Assembly (NCBI RefSeq): GCF_900142755.1
Contig: NZ_FRCA01000001.1
Location: forward strand, 618,888-682,887
Length of the DNA stretch: 64,000 bases
From: Halomonas cupida
GTDB taxonomy: Bacteria > Pseudomonadota > Gammaproteobacteria > Pseudomonadales > Halomonadaceae
Reading direction: 5' to 3'
This document shows, piece after piece, positions 8,727-17,951 of this stretch. The notes beneath the pieces are model-generated. The model saw only the letters and a program-made list of their open reading frames with translations, did not search any database and was not told the origin of the DNA. Position 1 is the stretch's first letter. Every line of letters begins with the position of its first letter. Position numbers and translations under genes: made by a program.

Positions 8727-9857
8727 ATGTGGTTGACCAGACCTTTGAGTGAGCGCTCGACGCTGCTGTTTCTTGCCGTGCTCGGTGTGGTGATGGCGCT
8801 GGTGGTGGCCTGTAACCTGTGGCTGCCTCGCGGGCACGCCCTGCATGTCTCGACGTATACCGTTACCTTGCTTGGCAAGTACCTGTGCTATGCGCTGTTG
8901 GCTGTGGCGGTGGATCTGGTGTGGGGCTATCTCGGTATTCTGAGTCTTGGCCACGGCGCCTTCTTCGCCCTGGGCGGGTATGCCATGGGCATGTACCTGA
9001 TGCGCCAGATCGGCGACCGCGGTGTCTACGGTGATCCTCAGTTGCCGGACTTCATGGTGTTCCTCAATTGGGATTCCCTGCCCTGGTACTGGCAGGGCTT
9101 TGACATGGCGTGGTTTGCTTTCCTCATGGTGTTACTTGCGCCCGGCTTGCTGGCGCTGGTGTTCGGTTTCCTGGCGTTCCGCTCTCGGGTCACCGGGGTG
9201 TATCTGTCGATCATTACCCAGGCGCTGACCTTTGCACTGATGCTGGCCTTCTTCCGTAACGAGATGGGGTTCGGCGGCAACAACGGCCTGACCGACTTCA
9301 AGGAGCTGATGGGGTTCGATCTCACCGCTCATGCCACGCGACTGGGGTTGTTCATCGCCTCGGGTGTGGCACTGGCCCTGGGTTATGTGCTGTGCCGAGC
9401 GATTGTGGTCAGCAAGCTCGGGCGGGTCTGTATCGCCGTGCGCGATGCCGAGGCGCGCACGCGCTTTCTCGGTTATCGAGTGGAGCGCTATCAGCTCTTC
9501 GTGTTTATGGTCTCGGCGATGTTGGCGGGGGTGGCCGGAGCCCTCTATGTGCCCCAGGTGGGAATCATCAACCCCAGTGAATTCTCGCCGCTGTTCTCCA
9601 TCGAGATCGTGGTCTGGGTCGCTCTGGGGGGCCGTGCCACCCTGTTTGGCGCGGTCATCGGAGCCCTGGTCGTCAACTATGCCAAGAGTGTCTTTACTGG
9701 CGTGATGCCCGAGGCCTGGTTGTTCGCGTTGGGGGCGCTCTTTGTACTGGTAACGGTAATGCTGCCCAACGGCATCGCAGGATTGCTCCGGCGGCGTCGT
9801 GGTGACGCAGAACAGGTACCGACATCGACAACAACAACAACGGAGGCCAGCACATGA
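8727..9857 (+). CDS. urtC: UrtC urea ABC transporter permease
   Basis: Second permease of the urea importer, 376 residues, of LivM type. About ten membrane segments are visible, with DLVWGYLGILSLGHGAFFALGGYAMG as the family signature (spanning about residues 62-88) and VFMVSAMLAGVAGALY plus VVWVALGGRATLFGAVIGAL toward the C-terminus. The C-terminal tail contains a threonine run from a CAA/ACA microsatellite at about 9828-9843. It starts three bases after the urtB stop, and its own stop overlaps the urtD start. It pairs with UrtB to form the channel. Confidence 0.93.
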   Translation: MWLTRPLSERSTLLFLAVLGVVMALVVACNLWLPRGHALHVSTYTVTLLGKYLCYALLAVAVDLVWGYLGILSLGHGAFFALGGYAMGMYLMRQIGDRGVYGDPQLPDFMVFLNWDSLPWYWQGFDMAWFAFLMVLLAPGLLALVFGFLAFRSRVTGVYLSIITQALTFALMLAFFRNEMGFGGNNGLTDFKELMGFDLTAHATRLGLFIASGVALALGYVLCRAIVVSKLGRVCIAVRDAEARTRFLGYRVERYQLFVFMVSAMLAGVAGALYVPQVGIINPSEFSPLFSIEIVVWVALGGRATLFGAVIGALVVNYAKSVFTGVMPEAWLFALGALFVLVTVMLPNGIAGLLRRRRGDAEQVPTSTTTTTEAST

Positions 9858-10687
9858 GCTTTCTCCAGAGCCTCGCCGACCGGGATCGTGTCTTTGATTT
9901 TCTGGTGCCGGAGGACTCGCCAGTTGATGTGCGCCACGGGCCGATCCTGTATCTCGAGGATGTCACGGTCAGTTTCGATGGTTTCAAGGCGATCAATAAC
10001 CTCAACCTGACCATCGACGACGGTGAATTGCGTTGCATCATCGGCCCCAATGGTGCGGGCAAGACCACCATGATGGATATCATTACCGGCAAGACCAGGC
10101 CGGATACGGGGACTGTCTGGTTCGGCAGCCGTCACAACCTGTTGCAGAAGAATGAACCGGAGATTGCCCGGCTGGGAATCGGTCGCAAGTTCCAGAAGCC
10201 CACGGTATTCGAGGCCTTGAGCGTATTCGAGAACCTCGAGCTGGCGATGGCCATGGACAAGAGCCTATGGCCGACACTGCGGGCACGTCTGACGTCGGAG
10301 GTGCGGGAACGCATCGATGCCGTGTTGCAGACCATCGGGCTGGCAGACTTGCGTGCTCGCCCGGCGGGCATTCTGTCCCACGGCCAGAAACAGTGGCTGG
10401 AGATCGGCATGTTGTTGATGCAACGGCCACGCCTGTTGTTGGTTGATGAGCCGGTGGCCGGTATGACCGAGCAGGAGATGGAACGCACTGCCGAGCTGTT
10501 GACCGGCCTGGCTGGCCGCCACTCGGTGGTGGTGGTTGAACACGATATGGGGTTCGTTCGCTCAATCGCTCGAACCGTGACGGTGTTGCATCAGGGCAGT
10601 GTGCTCGCCGAGGGAACCATGGATCAGGTGGCCAATGATCCGAAGGTGATCGAGGTCTATCTCGGTGGTGAAGAGGAGGCAGTCTGA
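9854..10687 (+). CDS. urtD: UrtD urea ABC transporter ATPase
   Basis: ATP-binding subunit of 277 residues, LivG type. Walker A is GPNGAGKTT (about residues 59-67), the signature is LSHGQKQWLEIG (LSHGQ instead of LSGGQ, normal for UrtD), and Walker B is LLLVDEPVAG followed by the switch histidine in VVVEHDMGF. It forms a heterodimer with UrtE on the cytoplasmic face of UrtBC. The start ATG overlaps the urtC stop (ATGA), and the stop TGA shares its last base with the urtE ATG. Confidence 0.95.
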   Translation: MSFLQSLADRDRVFDFLVPEDSPVDVRHGPILYLEDVTVSFDGFKAINNLNLTIDDGELRCIIGPNGAGKTTMMDIITGKTRPDTGTVWFGSRHNLLQKNEPEIARLGIGRKFQKPTVFEALSVFENLELAMAMDKSLWPTLRARLTSEVRERIDAVLQTIGLADLRARPAGILSHGQKQWLEIGMLLMQRPRLLLVDEPVAGMTEQEMERTAELLTGLAGRHSVVVVEHDMGFVRSIARTVTVLHQGSVLAEGTMDQVANDPKVIEVYLGGEEEAV

Positions 10688-11385
10688 TGCTCAGCATTCA
10701 AGGGCTCAATCAGTTCTACGGCGGGAGTCATACGCTCTGGGATCTTGATCTGGACGTACCACCGGGTGCCTGTACCTGTGTGCTGGGCCGCAATGGGGTC
10801 GGCAAGACCACCTTGATGAAGGTGATCATGGGCGAGGTCGCGGTGCACAGTGGACAGATTCGCTTCGACAGCGAAGTGGCACTGGAACGCCAGCGTCTTG
10901 AGGCCCGTTCGCGACTGGGTATCGGTTATGTGCCCCAGGGGCGCCAGATCTTTCCGCTGTTGACGGTGGAGGAAAACCTGCGCACGGGGCTGGCGGCACG
11001 ACGCGACAGGGTACGTCAGGTGCCGGATCGCATCTATGAGCTGTTTCCGGTTCTCAAGGAGATGCGCCATCGCCGTGGTGGAGATCTGTCTGGTGGGCAA
11101 CAGCAGCAGTTGGCCATTGGTCGCGCACTGGTACTGGAGCCAAGGCTGCTGATCCTCGATGAGCCGGGTGAGGGCATTCAGCCCAATATCGTCACCCAGA
11201 TCGGTGAAGTGATTCGCCAATTGATGATCGAGGATCGGCTGACGGTATTGCTGGTTGAGCAGAAGCTGCCTTTTGCACGGCGCTACGCCGACCACTTCGC
11301 CATTCTCGATCGTGGCCGTCGAGTGGCCTGCGGTGATATTGCCGCGCTTGATGACGATGTGGTCAAGCAGTATCTGACAGTCTAG
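10687..11385 (+). CDS. urtE: UrtE urea ABC transporter ATPase
   Basis: Second ATPase, 232 residues, LivF type. Walker A GRNGVGKTT lies near residue 36, signature LSGGQQQQLAIGRAL, Walker B LLILDEPGEGIQPN and switch histidine equivalent VLLVEQKL (glutamine at the histidine position, as is common in LivF-like subunits). It ends the urt operon; 262 bases without an obvious terminator separate it from ureD, so read-through into the urease genes is possible. Confidence 0.95.
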   Translation: MLSIQGLNQFYGGSHTLWDLDLDVPPGACTCVLGRNGVGKTTLMKVIMGEVAVHSGQIRFDSEVALERQRLEARSRLGIGYVPQGRQIFPLLTVEENLRTGLAARRDRVRQVPDRIYELFPVLKEMRHRRGGDLSGGQQQQLAIGRALVLEPRLLILDEPGEGIQPNIVTQIGEVIRQLMIEDRLTVLLVEQKLPFARRYADHFAILDRGRRVACGDIAALDDDVVKQYLTV

Positions 11386-11647
11386 AAGACGGCATTTCCA
11401 GAGCATCTGATTTGCACCGTTCAAGGGCGCCAGTGGCGGTTGTGCACACGTATGGTGCTCGATGCTGGTTTGGCGCTCCCGGAATGGTGTCGGGTGCTGG
11501 TGGTTATTTGTTGATATAAAACAAGAAAAACACTCTGGTCGCAAGTTGGTACGGGCGTTGCACCGCTGTTGGGCATGGAGATCAGAATGCCCTCTGCAAT
11601 GCAGCAGCAGAATCCGGCCGCGACTCCCGCCATGGACCAGGAGCCCT

Positions 11648-12580
11648 ATGACCGCGCAGCAGATATCGACTCGTCCTCAAGCCCAGCAGGCCAGGCTGTC
11701 CGCCACTCGGCAACCTGTGGCTGTGGGGCAGTCCGGGCATCGCTTCGACGACCTGAGACGCTGGGATGCATCACTGCAACTGGGGTTCGCCGAGCGCGAC
11801 GGCGTCACACGAATGCGTGATATGCGTCACCAGGGCCCTTTACGCGTTCAGCGTCCTTTCTATCCGGAGGGGCCGACCGGAGCCTGCCATCTCTATCTGC
11901 TGCATCCGCCTGGTGGTCTGGTCAGTGGTGACGCCCTGCATATCGAGGCCTGGGTAGGGAAGGGCGCCCATACCCTGCTGACCACTCCGGCGGCCAACAA
12001 GCTCTACCGGGCTGATCGCAACGGCGTCGCCTGGCACCAGCACACGCGGCTCGAGGTTGAGGACGGTGGGCTGCTGGAATGGCTGCCCCAGGAAACGATT
12101 GCCTTCGATGGGTCTCGCGGGCGTCAGCAGATTCGTATCGAGTTGTCGGGTAACGCTCGCTGCCTGGGCTGGGAGTTGCTGGCGCTGGGGCGACCGGCGA
12201 GTCAGTTGCCCTTTGTCTCCGGAGGTCTGGAGCAGCATTTCGAGATCCTGCGTGATGGTGTGCCGATGTGGATCGAGCGGCAGCCCCTTGACCCAACACA
12301 CCGGCGGTTTCGAGGCAATTGGGGCCAGCGTGGGCATAGTGTCCAGGCAACCTTGTGGGCAGTGGGCCTGGAAGATGGTCAGGCGACCGTCGAATGGCTG
12401 CGCGAGCAGCTCGAGCCCCAGTCATGCTGGGCCGTGACCTGGCGGCAGGATGTGCTGCTGCTGCGATATCTCGGCGATTCCCGACAAGACGCCTGGCAAT
12501 TGCTGGAGAGCGCGTGGACTCAGCTGCGGCCGCGGTTGGCCGGGTGTGAGGCCTGTGTCCCGCGAATATGGCGCACCTGA
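11648..12580 (+). CDS. ureD: UreD urease accessory protein
   Basis: Urease maturation scaffold, 310 residues, called UreH in some species. It binds apo-urease and recruits UreF and UreG for nickel insertion. Recognisable blocks are the N-terminal [21 protein letters not shown], spread over residues 35-60, then [16 protein letters not shown] and the [12 protein letters not shown] region, all family hallmarks. The ATG at 11648 is preceded by AGGAG at four bases. The longer reading frame upstream contains low-quality arginine/tryptophan-rich sequence with no homology to the family. It is the first gene of ureDABCEFG. Confidence 0.92.
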   Translation: MTAQQISTRPQAQQARLSATRQPVAVGQSGHRFDDLRRWDASLQLGFAERDGVTRMRDMRHQGPLRVQRPFYPEGPTGACHLYLLHPPGGLVSGDALHIEAWVGKGAHTLLTTPAANKLYRADRNGVAWHQHTRLEVEDGGLLEWLPQETIAFDGSRGRQQIRIELSGNARCLGWELLALGRPASQLPFVSGGLEQHFEILRDGVPMWIERQPLDPTHRRFRGNWGQRGHSVQATLWAVGLEDGQATVEWLREQLEPQSCWAVTWRQDVLLLRYLGDSRQDAWQLLESAWTQLRPRLAGCEACVPRIWRT

Positions 12581-12586
12581 CCCTTC

Positions 12587-12646
12587 TTTCTGGACCACGT
12601 ATTGCTGGACCTGGAGTTTCTGGACCATGCATTTCTGGACAATGGC
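12587..12646 (+). repeat. Four degenerate 15-bp repeats between ureD and ureA
   Basis: Units of the form TTTCTGGACCATGCA run head to tail at 12587-12601, 12602-12616, 12617-12631 and 12632-12646. The core CTGGAC is intact in all four. They fill most of the 116-base ureD-ureA spacer. Confidence 0.8.
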
Positions 12647-12696
12647 GAACCCCTGATCACTTTCCTTCTTTCTCTCCGACACGGGTGGATATCGAT

Positions 12697-12999
12697 ATGG
12701 AGCTGACTCCAAGAGACAAGGACAAGCTGTTGCTGTTTACCGCGGGGTTACTGGCCGAACGTCGGCGTGCCCGTGGGCTAAAGCTCAATTATCCCGAGGC
12801 GGTGGCACTGATCAGTTGCGAGATCATGGAAGGTGCCCGCGATGGTCGCTCGGTCGCCGAGATGATGAGCGAGGGACGACGCATCCTGTCCCGTGAAGAG
12901 GTCATGGATGGCGTGGCCGAGATGATCGATGAAGTCCAGGTCGAAGCGACCTTTCCTGACGGCACCAAGTTGGTGACCGTGCACAACCCTATTACCTGA
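12697..12999 (+). CDS. ureA: Urease gamma subunit
   Basis: Structural urease subunit of exactly 100 residues, the normal length. It begins [23 protein letters not shown] and contains [24 protein letters not shown], the family signature (split here at the ALIS block). It forms the (UreABC)3 assembly with UreB and UreC in the cytoplasm. The internal ATG at 12697 is chosen over an upstream frame opening because it matches the universal N-terminus of UreA. The preceding repeat-rich spacer would otherwise be translated. Confidence 0.96.
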   Translation: MELTPRDKDKLLLFTAGLLAERRRARGLKLNYPEAVALISCEIMEGARDGRSVAEMMSEGRRILSREEVMDGVAEMIDEVQVEATFPDGTKLVTVHNPIT

Positions 13000-13014
13000 G
13001 CGGGGGTGTCGAAC

Positions 13015-13347
13015 ATGATTCCCGGTGAATATCAATTGCAGTCCGACGATATCGAACTCTGCAAGGGGCGTCCGCGCACCACCCTTGAGGTGGCCAACCG
13101 GGGCGACCGACCGATTCAGGTTGGCTCCCACTATCATTTTGCCGAGGCCAATCCGGCGCTGTACTTCGATCGTGACATTGCCCGGGGCCAGCGGCTCGAC
13201 ATTGCGGCGGGTACGGCAATCCGCTTCGAGCCGGGCCAGATGCGGGAAGTGACGCTGGTGCCGATTGCCGGGCGCCGCCATATCTATGGCTTTCATGGAG
13301 AAATCATGGGCCCGCTGGATGACTTGACCCAGGGAGACGGGGCATGA
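13015..13347 (+). CDS. ureB: Urease beta subunit
   Basis: Structural urease subunit of 110 residues. It begins [20 protein letters not shown] and carries [17 protein letters not shown] and the [18 protein letters not shown] block typical of UreB. An alternative GTG start lies three codons upstream at 13006. The ATG is preferred because MIPGE is the family N-terminus and a G-rich ribosome site lies at the right distance. The stop overlaps the ureC ATG, coupling translation. Confidence 0.95.
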   Translation: MIPGEYQLQSDDIELCKGRPRTTLEVANRGDRPIQVGSHYHFAEANPALYFDRDIARGQRLDIAAGTAIRFEPGQMREVTLVPIAGRRHIYGFHGEIMGPLDDLTQGDGA

Positions 13348-15047
13348 AGATCTCACGTCAGGCCTACGCCGATATGTACGGGCCCACGGTAGGTGACCGG
13401 GTGCGGTTGGGTGATACCGAGTTGTGGGTCGAGGTCGAGCGAGACGCGACCCTGTATGGCGAGGAGGTCAAGTTCGGTGGCGGCAAGGTGATCCGCGATG
13501 GTATGGGGCAGAGCCAGCGGGATGACGCCGAGGTCATGGACACAGTGATCACCAATGCGCTGATCCTCGATTGGTGGGGCATCGTCAAGGCCGATGTGGG
13601 CCTCAAGGCTGGACGTATTACCGCCATCGGCAAGGCCGGAAATCCGGACACCCAGCCCGGTGTGGAGATCGTCATCGGCCCCGGTACCGAGATCATCGCC
13701 GGCGAGGGAAAGATCCTCACGGCCGGGGCCATCGACGCCCACGTACACTTCATCTGCCCGCAACTGATCGATGAAGCCCTGGCCAGTGGCATTACCACCA
13801 TGCTCGGAGGAGGTACCGGACCGGCCACCGGTTCCAATGCCACCACTTGCACGCCGGGGACCTGGCATATCCACCAGATGCTCAAGGCCTGCGATGCGTT
13901 GCCGATGAACATCGGCCTGCTGGGCAAGGGCAATGCCAGTCTGCCGGCAGGCCTGGAAAGCCAGCTAGAGGCCGGGGCAATGGGCCTCAAACTGCACGAG
14001 GACTGGGGCACCACTCCCGCGGCCATCGACAACTGCCTGTCGGTTGCTGAGCGCTATGACGTGCAGATCGCCATCCATACCGACACCCTGAATGAGGCCG
14101 GCTTCGTCGAGGATACCCTGGCGGCCTTCAAGCAACGGGGTATCCATACCTATCACACCGAGGGTGCCGGGGGAGGGCATGCGCCGGACATCATCACGGC
14201 GTGCGCGGAGGATTATGTACTGCCGTCGTCGACCAACCCGACGAGGCCGTACACGGTGAATACCATCGACGAGCATCTCGACATGCTGATGGTGTGTCAC
14301 CACCTGGATCCGAATATTCCCGAGGACGTGGCCTTCGCTGACTCACGAATCCGCCGTGAGACCATCGCCGCCGAGGACATTCTTCAGGACCTGGGCGTGA
14401 TCTCGATGATCGCCTCGGACTCTCAGGCCATGGGCCGAGTGGGCGAAGTGATCTGCCGTACCTGGCAGACCGCGCACAAGATGAAACTGCAGCGGGGCCT
14501 CCTGCCGGAGGATGAAGTGCTGGGCGCCGATAATCTGCGCGCGCGACGTTATATCGCCAAGTACACCATCAATCCGGCCATCACCCATGGCATTGCCCAT
14601 GAAGTGGGCTCCATCGAGGTCGGCAAGCTCGCCGATCTGGTGCTGTGGCGTCCGGCCTTCTTTGGCGTCAAGCCGGCGCTGGTGCTCAAGGGCGGCATGA
14701 TCGCCATGGCACCGATGGGCGATGCCAACGCCTCGATCCCCACGCCGCAGCCGGTGCATTACCGCCCGATGTATGGCGCCCTGGGCAAGGCCGCCAGTGC
14801 CACTCGCGTGAGCTTCGTCAGTCAGGCGGCACTGGATGCCGGCCTACGCGAGACGCTTGGCCTGGACAGCCGTCTCGTGGCTTGCCGTGGTGTGCGCCAG
14901 GTGCGCAAGCAGGACATGAAACTCAACGATCGTTGCCCGCAGCTCAGTGTTGACCCACAGACCTATGAAGTGACCTGTGACGGTGAACTGCTCAGCTGCG
15001 AGCCGCTGGACAGTCTGCCGCTGGCCCAGCGTTATCACCTGTTCTAG
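13344..15047 (+). CDS. ureC: Urease alpha (catalytic) subunit
   Basis: Nickel enzyme that hydrolyses urea to ammonia and carbamate; 567 residues, the usual length. All active-site elements are present, about one residue offset from Klebsiella UreC: nickel-ligand histidines in DAHVHF (133, 135), the carbamylated lysine in GLKLHEDWG (216), the flap cysteine and catalytic histidines in MVCHHLD (318-320), and the aspartate of ASDSQAMGR. No deviation suggests loss of activity. The start overlaps the ureB stop. Ammonia released here is the purpose of the upstream urea importer. Confidence 0.98.
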   Translation: MKISRQAYADMYGPTVGDRVRLGDTELWVEVERDATLYGEEVKFGGGKVIRDGMGQSQRDDAEVMDTVITNALILDWWGIVKADVGLKAGRITAIGKAGNPDTQPGVEIVIGPGTEIIAGEGKILTAGAIDAHVHFICPQLIDEALASGITTMLGGGTGPATGSNATTCTPGTWHIHQMLKACDALPMNIGLLGKGNASLPAGLESQLEAGAMGLKLHEDWGTTPAAIDNCLSVAERYDVQIAIHTDTLNEAGFVEDTLAAFKQRGIHTYHTEGAGGGHAPDIITACAEDYVLPSSTNPTRPYTVNTIDEHLDMLMVCHHLDPNIPEDVAFADSRIRRETIAAEDILQDLGVISMIASDSQAMGRVGEVICRTWQTAHKMKLQRGLLPEDEVLGADNLRARRYIAKYTINPAITHGIAHEVGSIEVGKLADLVLWRPAFFGVKPALVLKGGMIAMAPMGDANASIPTPQPVHYRPMYGALGKAASATRVSFVSQAALDAGLRETLGLDSRLVACRGVRQVRKQDMKLNDRCPQLSVDPQTYEVTCDGELLSCEPLDSLPLAQRYHLF

Positions 15048-15059
15048 AGGAAGGTCACG

Positions 15060-15602
15060 ATGACAAGCCTGATACAACTGACGCAACGTCTAGGTCCAGT
15101 CGCCGCAGACTCGGCCCAGGACACTCTGACACTCACCTATGACGACCGCATCAAGGGACGCTTGCGGGTCACGCTGGACAGTGGGCGCGGAGCAGGGCTG
15201 TTTCTTGATCGTGGGCCGGTGCTGCGGGATGGCGACGGTCTGGAGGGTGGTGGCCTCTGCGTGCGTGTTGTTGCTGCCGTTGAACCGGTGGTCACAGCAA
15301 GGGTGGCGTCGGGGTTGCCACTGGCACGACTCTGTTACCACCTCGGCAATCGTCATGTCACCCTGGGTATCGGTGAAGACGAGCAGGGAGCCTGGGTGCG
15401 CTTCGCGCCGGATCATGTTCTGGAGGACCTGGCCGTGCGCCTCGGCGCGGAGTTGACCCACCATCGCGCGCCCTTCGATCCCGAACCCGGTGCCTACAGC
15501 ATGGGCGGTCACTCCGCCGGTCACTCTCACCATCACGCTCATCACGATCACAGCAGCAATCACGCCCACGATCACTCCCATGAAGGTCATCATGCCCACT
15601 GA
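15060..15602 (+). CDS. ureE: UreE nickel metallochaperone
   Basis: Nickel carrier of 180 residues that delivers Ni to the UreG-UreF-UreD-urease complex. An N-terminal peptide-binding domain is followed by the metal-binding domain (LCYHLGNRHV, the conserved interface histidine) and a strongly histidine-rich tail with about sixteen His in the last thirty residues. The tail is typical of UreE forms that also store nickel. AGGAAGGT precedes the ATG. The end of the gene overlaps the ureF start, so the repetitive His codons also carry the ureF ribosome site. Confidence 0.94.
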   Translation: MTSLIQLTQRLGPVAADSAQDTLTLTYDDRIKGRLRVTLDSGRGAGLFLDRGPVLRDGDGLEGGGLCVRVVAAVEPVVTARVASGLPLARLCYHLGNRHVTLGIGEDEQGAWVRFAPDHVLEDLAVRLGAELTHHRAPFDPEPGAYSMGGHSAGHSHHHAHHDHSSNHAHDHSHEGHHAH

Positions 15603-16275
15603 GACGAGCCGGGACCTGGCACTGCTCGGGCTGTTGCAACTGGTCAGCCCGGCCCTGCCCATTGGTGGTTTCGCCTGGTCACAGGGGCTGGAGAGCGCTC
15701 TGGAGCTGGGCTGGGTCACCGATGAGGCGAGCCTCGGTGACTGGCTGGAAGGTGTTCTCGAGGATGGTCTTGGGCACGCCGAGCTGCCGGTGATGAGCCG
15801 CCTGATGTCGGCCTGGTGGAAAGGGGATCAGCAGGCTTTCGAACACTGGGACCGCTGGCTCGCGGCTTGTCGCGAGACTCGTGAACTGGCCGAGGAGGAG
15901 CGTCAAATGGGTGCCTCGCTGAATCGCCTGGTGACCAGTCTCGGACTTTGGCCCGAGTCCCCTCACTTGCCCGTTGGGGCGGGTTATACCAGCGCCTTTG
16001 CTGCCCTGGCGGTGATCCGTGGCATCGAGCCTCGGCAGGCGTTGCTGGGTTTTGCCTGGGCATGGCTGGAAAACCAGTTGGCGGTGGCCTGCAAGGCCAT
16101 GCCGTTGGGGCATACCGCGGCTCAACGACTGATCGAGCGGCTCAGGCCTGAGCTGATCCGTTGTGTTGATCAGGCTCTGCAACTCGAGGATGGCCAGTTG
16201 GGGCCGGCGTTGCCTGGACTTGCTCTGGCCAGCGCTCAACACGAGACCCAGTACTCACGACTCTTTCGCAGCTGA
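15592..16275 (+). CDS. ureF: UreF urease accessory protein
   Basis: GTPase-regulating maturation factor, 227 residues, that links UreG to UreD. It shows LLGLLQLVSPALPIGGFAWSQGLE at the N-terminus (family signature, split at LVSPALPIG) and GAGYTSAFAALAVIRG, then ENQLAVACKAMPLGHTAAQRL near the end. The ATG at 15592 has AAGGTC three bases upstream and overlaps the ureE stop by eleven bases. An in-frame ATG four codons upstream is a possible alternative. Role: checkpoint for nickel insertion, known from the family. Confidence 0.93.
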   Translation: MPTETSRDLALLGLLQLVSPALPIGGFAWSQGLESALELGWVTDEASLGDWLEGVLEDGLGHAELPVMSRLMSAWWKGDQQAFEHWDRWLAACRETRELAEEERQMGASLNRLVTSLGLWPESPHLPVGAGYTSAFAALAVIRGIEPRQALLGFAWAWLENQLAVACKAMPLGHTAAQRLIERLRPELIRCVDQALQLEDGQLGPALPGLALASAQHETQYSRLFRS

Positions 16276-16321
16276 TTCGGCACTCTTCGGTGGCGCTGAT
16301 TCAGCGGCAGGACCCATTAAC

Positions 16322-16366
16322 GCACGAACAATTTCAGCACCAATAATTTCAGCAAGAACGACAGCA
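16322..16366 (+). repeat. Three degenerate 15-bp repeats in the ureG leader
   Basis: GCACGAACAATTTCA (16322-16336), GCACCAATAATTTCA (16337-16351) and GCAAGAACGACAGCA (16352-16366) follow one another with a 15-bp period. The last unit runs into the AGGAG ribosome site of ureG. Confidence 0.75.
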
Positions 16367-16376
16367 GGAGTTGACC

Positions 16377-17042
16377 ATGACAGATACCGCATCTCCGATA
16401 CCACGACACTGCTTGCGAGTCGGCGTCGGCGGGCCGGTGGGGTCCGGCAAGACCGCGCTGCTGCGCCAATTGTGCAAGGCATTGCGTAGTGACTATGACA
16501 TCGCCGTGGTGACCAACGATATCTATACCCGCGAGGATGCCGACTTTCTGACCCGGCACGAAGCCTTGTCGGCGGATCGTATTCTCGGTGTCGAAACCGG
16601 TGGCTGTCCGCATACTGCCATTCGCGAGGACGCCTCGATGAACCTTGCGGCCATCGACCAGTTGATGGAGCGCCATCCCGGGCTGGAGCTGGTGCTGGTG
16701 GAGTCCGGTGGTGACAACCTCTCGGCGACCTTCAGTCCGGAGCTCTCCGACCTGACGCTCTATGTGATCGATGTCTCTGCTGGTGACAAGATACCGCGCA
16801 AGGGTGGGCCGGGCATCACTCGCTCCGACCTGCTGATCATCAACAAGATCGACATTGCCGAACAGGTTCACGCATCGCTGGACGTCATGGACCGGGACTC
16901 GCGACGAATGCGCGGTGAGCGACCCTTTGTGTTCACCAACCTCTATGACGGCGTCGGCCTCGATACCATCATCGACTTCATCATCGAGCAGGGCATGTTG
17001 CCGCAGCGCCGACGTCAGGCCGCTGTTGCCGAGTCCGAGTGA
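16377..17042 (+). CDS. ureG: UreG urease accessory GTPase
   Basis: SIMIBI-class GTPase, 221 residues, that uses GTP hydrolysis to load nickel into urease. Visible motifs are the P-loop [11 protein letters not shown] (about residues 19-29), the nickel-binding CPH in [13 protein letters not shown], the ESGGDNL switch region and the base-recognition NKID. ATG at 16377 is six bases after AGGAG; a TTG two codons upstream is less likely. It is separated from ureF by about 100 bases holding 15-bp repeats. Confidence 0.97.
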   Translation: MTDTASPIPRHCLRVGVGGPVGSGKTALLRQLCKALRSDYDIAVVTNDIYTREDADFLTRHEALSADRILGVETGGCPHTAIREDASMNLAAIDQLMERHPGLELVLVESGGDNLSATFSPELSDLTLYVIDVSAGDKIPRKGGPGITRSDLLIINKIDIAEQVHASLDVMDRDSRRMRGERPFVFTNLYDGVGLDTIIDFIIEQGMLPQRRRQAAVAESE

Positions 17043-17135
17043 TATCGATGTTATACCGTTATCTTTCTTTCCGGACAGGACATTGCATCAATGCCTATAC
17101 CCGGAATCCCCCATATCCATGATCAGGAGATTGTC

Positions 17136-17726
17136 ATGTCATATTCAGTCCGGACAGGACGCGTGTTGAGCCTTGTGCTGATGGTAGCCATGCCGGGGGT
17201 GGCGCTGGCTCACCCGGGACATGGCGCTGAGCAGGGCGGGTTGGTTGCGGGCTTGACCCATCCCTGGATGGGCCTTGACCACCTGCTGGCGATGATCGCC
17301 ATTGGTCTGTGGAGCCTGGTGCAGGCGCCCGCAGTGCGCTCGGCCACTCCCTGGTTGGCGCTCGCCGGCATGATCCTGGGGGCGAGCCTGGCTGCAACGG
17401 GAGTGGCGTTACCCGGCGTGGAGAGCGCCATCGCGCTGTCGGTGCTGCTGGGCGGCATCCTGGTGGCCAGCCTTGCGCGCCTGCCGACTTCGCTGGCAAT
17501 GGGATTGGTAGTGGCCTTCATGGTGCTCCATGGACATGCCCATGGCAGTGAGATGCCGGCAGGCAGTTCGCTGGTAGCGTTCTTCATCGGCTTCGCCATC
17601 TCGACTCTGGTGATTACCTGGGGCGCGCGCCGCCTTGGCGGTTGGCTGGGGGCCAGCGGGAACCCGGTGCTGCGTGTCGCGGGAGCGGCCATTGCTGCCT
17701 GCGGTGCCTTCTTCGTGATGTCCTGA
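17136..17726 (+). CDS. ureJ: HupE/UreJ-family nickel permease
   Basis: Membrane protein of 196 residues with a signal peptide ending at GVALA|HPGHG and about six further membrane segments. The HupE/UreJ signatures are the N-terminal HPGHG and HPWMGLDHLLAMIAIGLW, plus a histidine-containing helix FMVLHGHAHGSEMP. Family members are secondary nickel or cobalt transporters. Placement straight after ureG argues that it supplies nickel for urease. ATG chosen for AGGAG at six bases; an upstream in-frame ATG at 17091 would place charged residues before the signal peptide. Confidence 0.9.
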   Translation: MSYSVRTGRVLSLVLMVAMPGVALAHPGHGAEQGGLVAGLTHPWMGLDHLLAMIAIGLWSLVQAPAVRSATPWLALAGMILGASLAATGVALPGVESAIALSVLLGGILVASLARLPTSLAMGLVVAFMVLHGHAHGSEMPAGSSLVAFFIGFAISTLVITWGARRLGGWLGASGNPVLRVAGAAIAACGAFFVMS

Positions 17727-17770
17727 GGTCGTTTCGCTGCTCTCCTGTCCTTTTCAATTCAGCCCTTTCC

Positions 17771-17795
17771 AATGCCCGGCAATTTGCCGGGCATT
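17771..17795 (+). terminator. Hairpin after ureJ, probable end of urease operon
   Basis: Complementary arms AATGCCCGGCAA and TTGCCGGGCATT form a strong stem with little loop. No T-tract follows, so termination efficiency is uncertain. Confidence 0.5.
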
Positions 17796-17951
17796 CCCGT
17801 TTGCCGCTACGGTGACAGGCGCGGCACAAGGCGCTCTGCCGCCTATCCCCTGAGCTGGTTTATACTCGAGCTTCTAGAGCTGGCTGGGCCTTGCGATGGT
17901 GACCTGCAGGCGGTGCAGCCGATACGCAGACAGGCTTCAGGAACTCATATC

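Noticed and set aside
11386..11647. Sigma-54 promoter ahead of ureD
   Set aside because: A TGGCGC word is present but there is no TTGC at the right distance.
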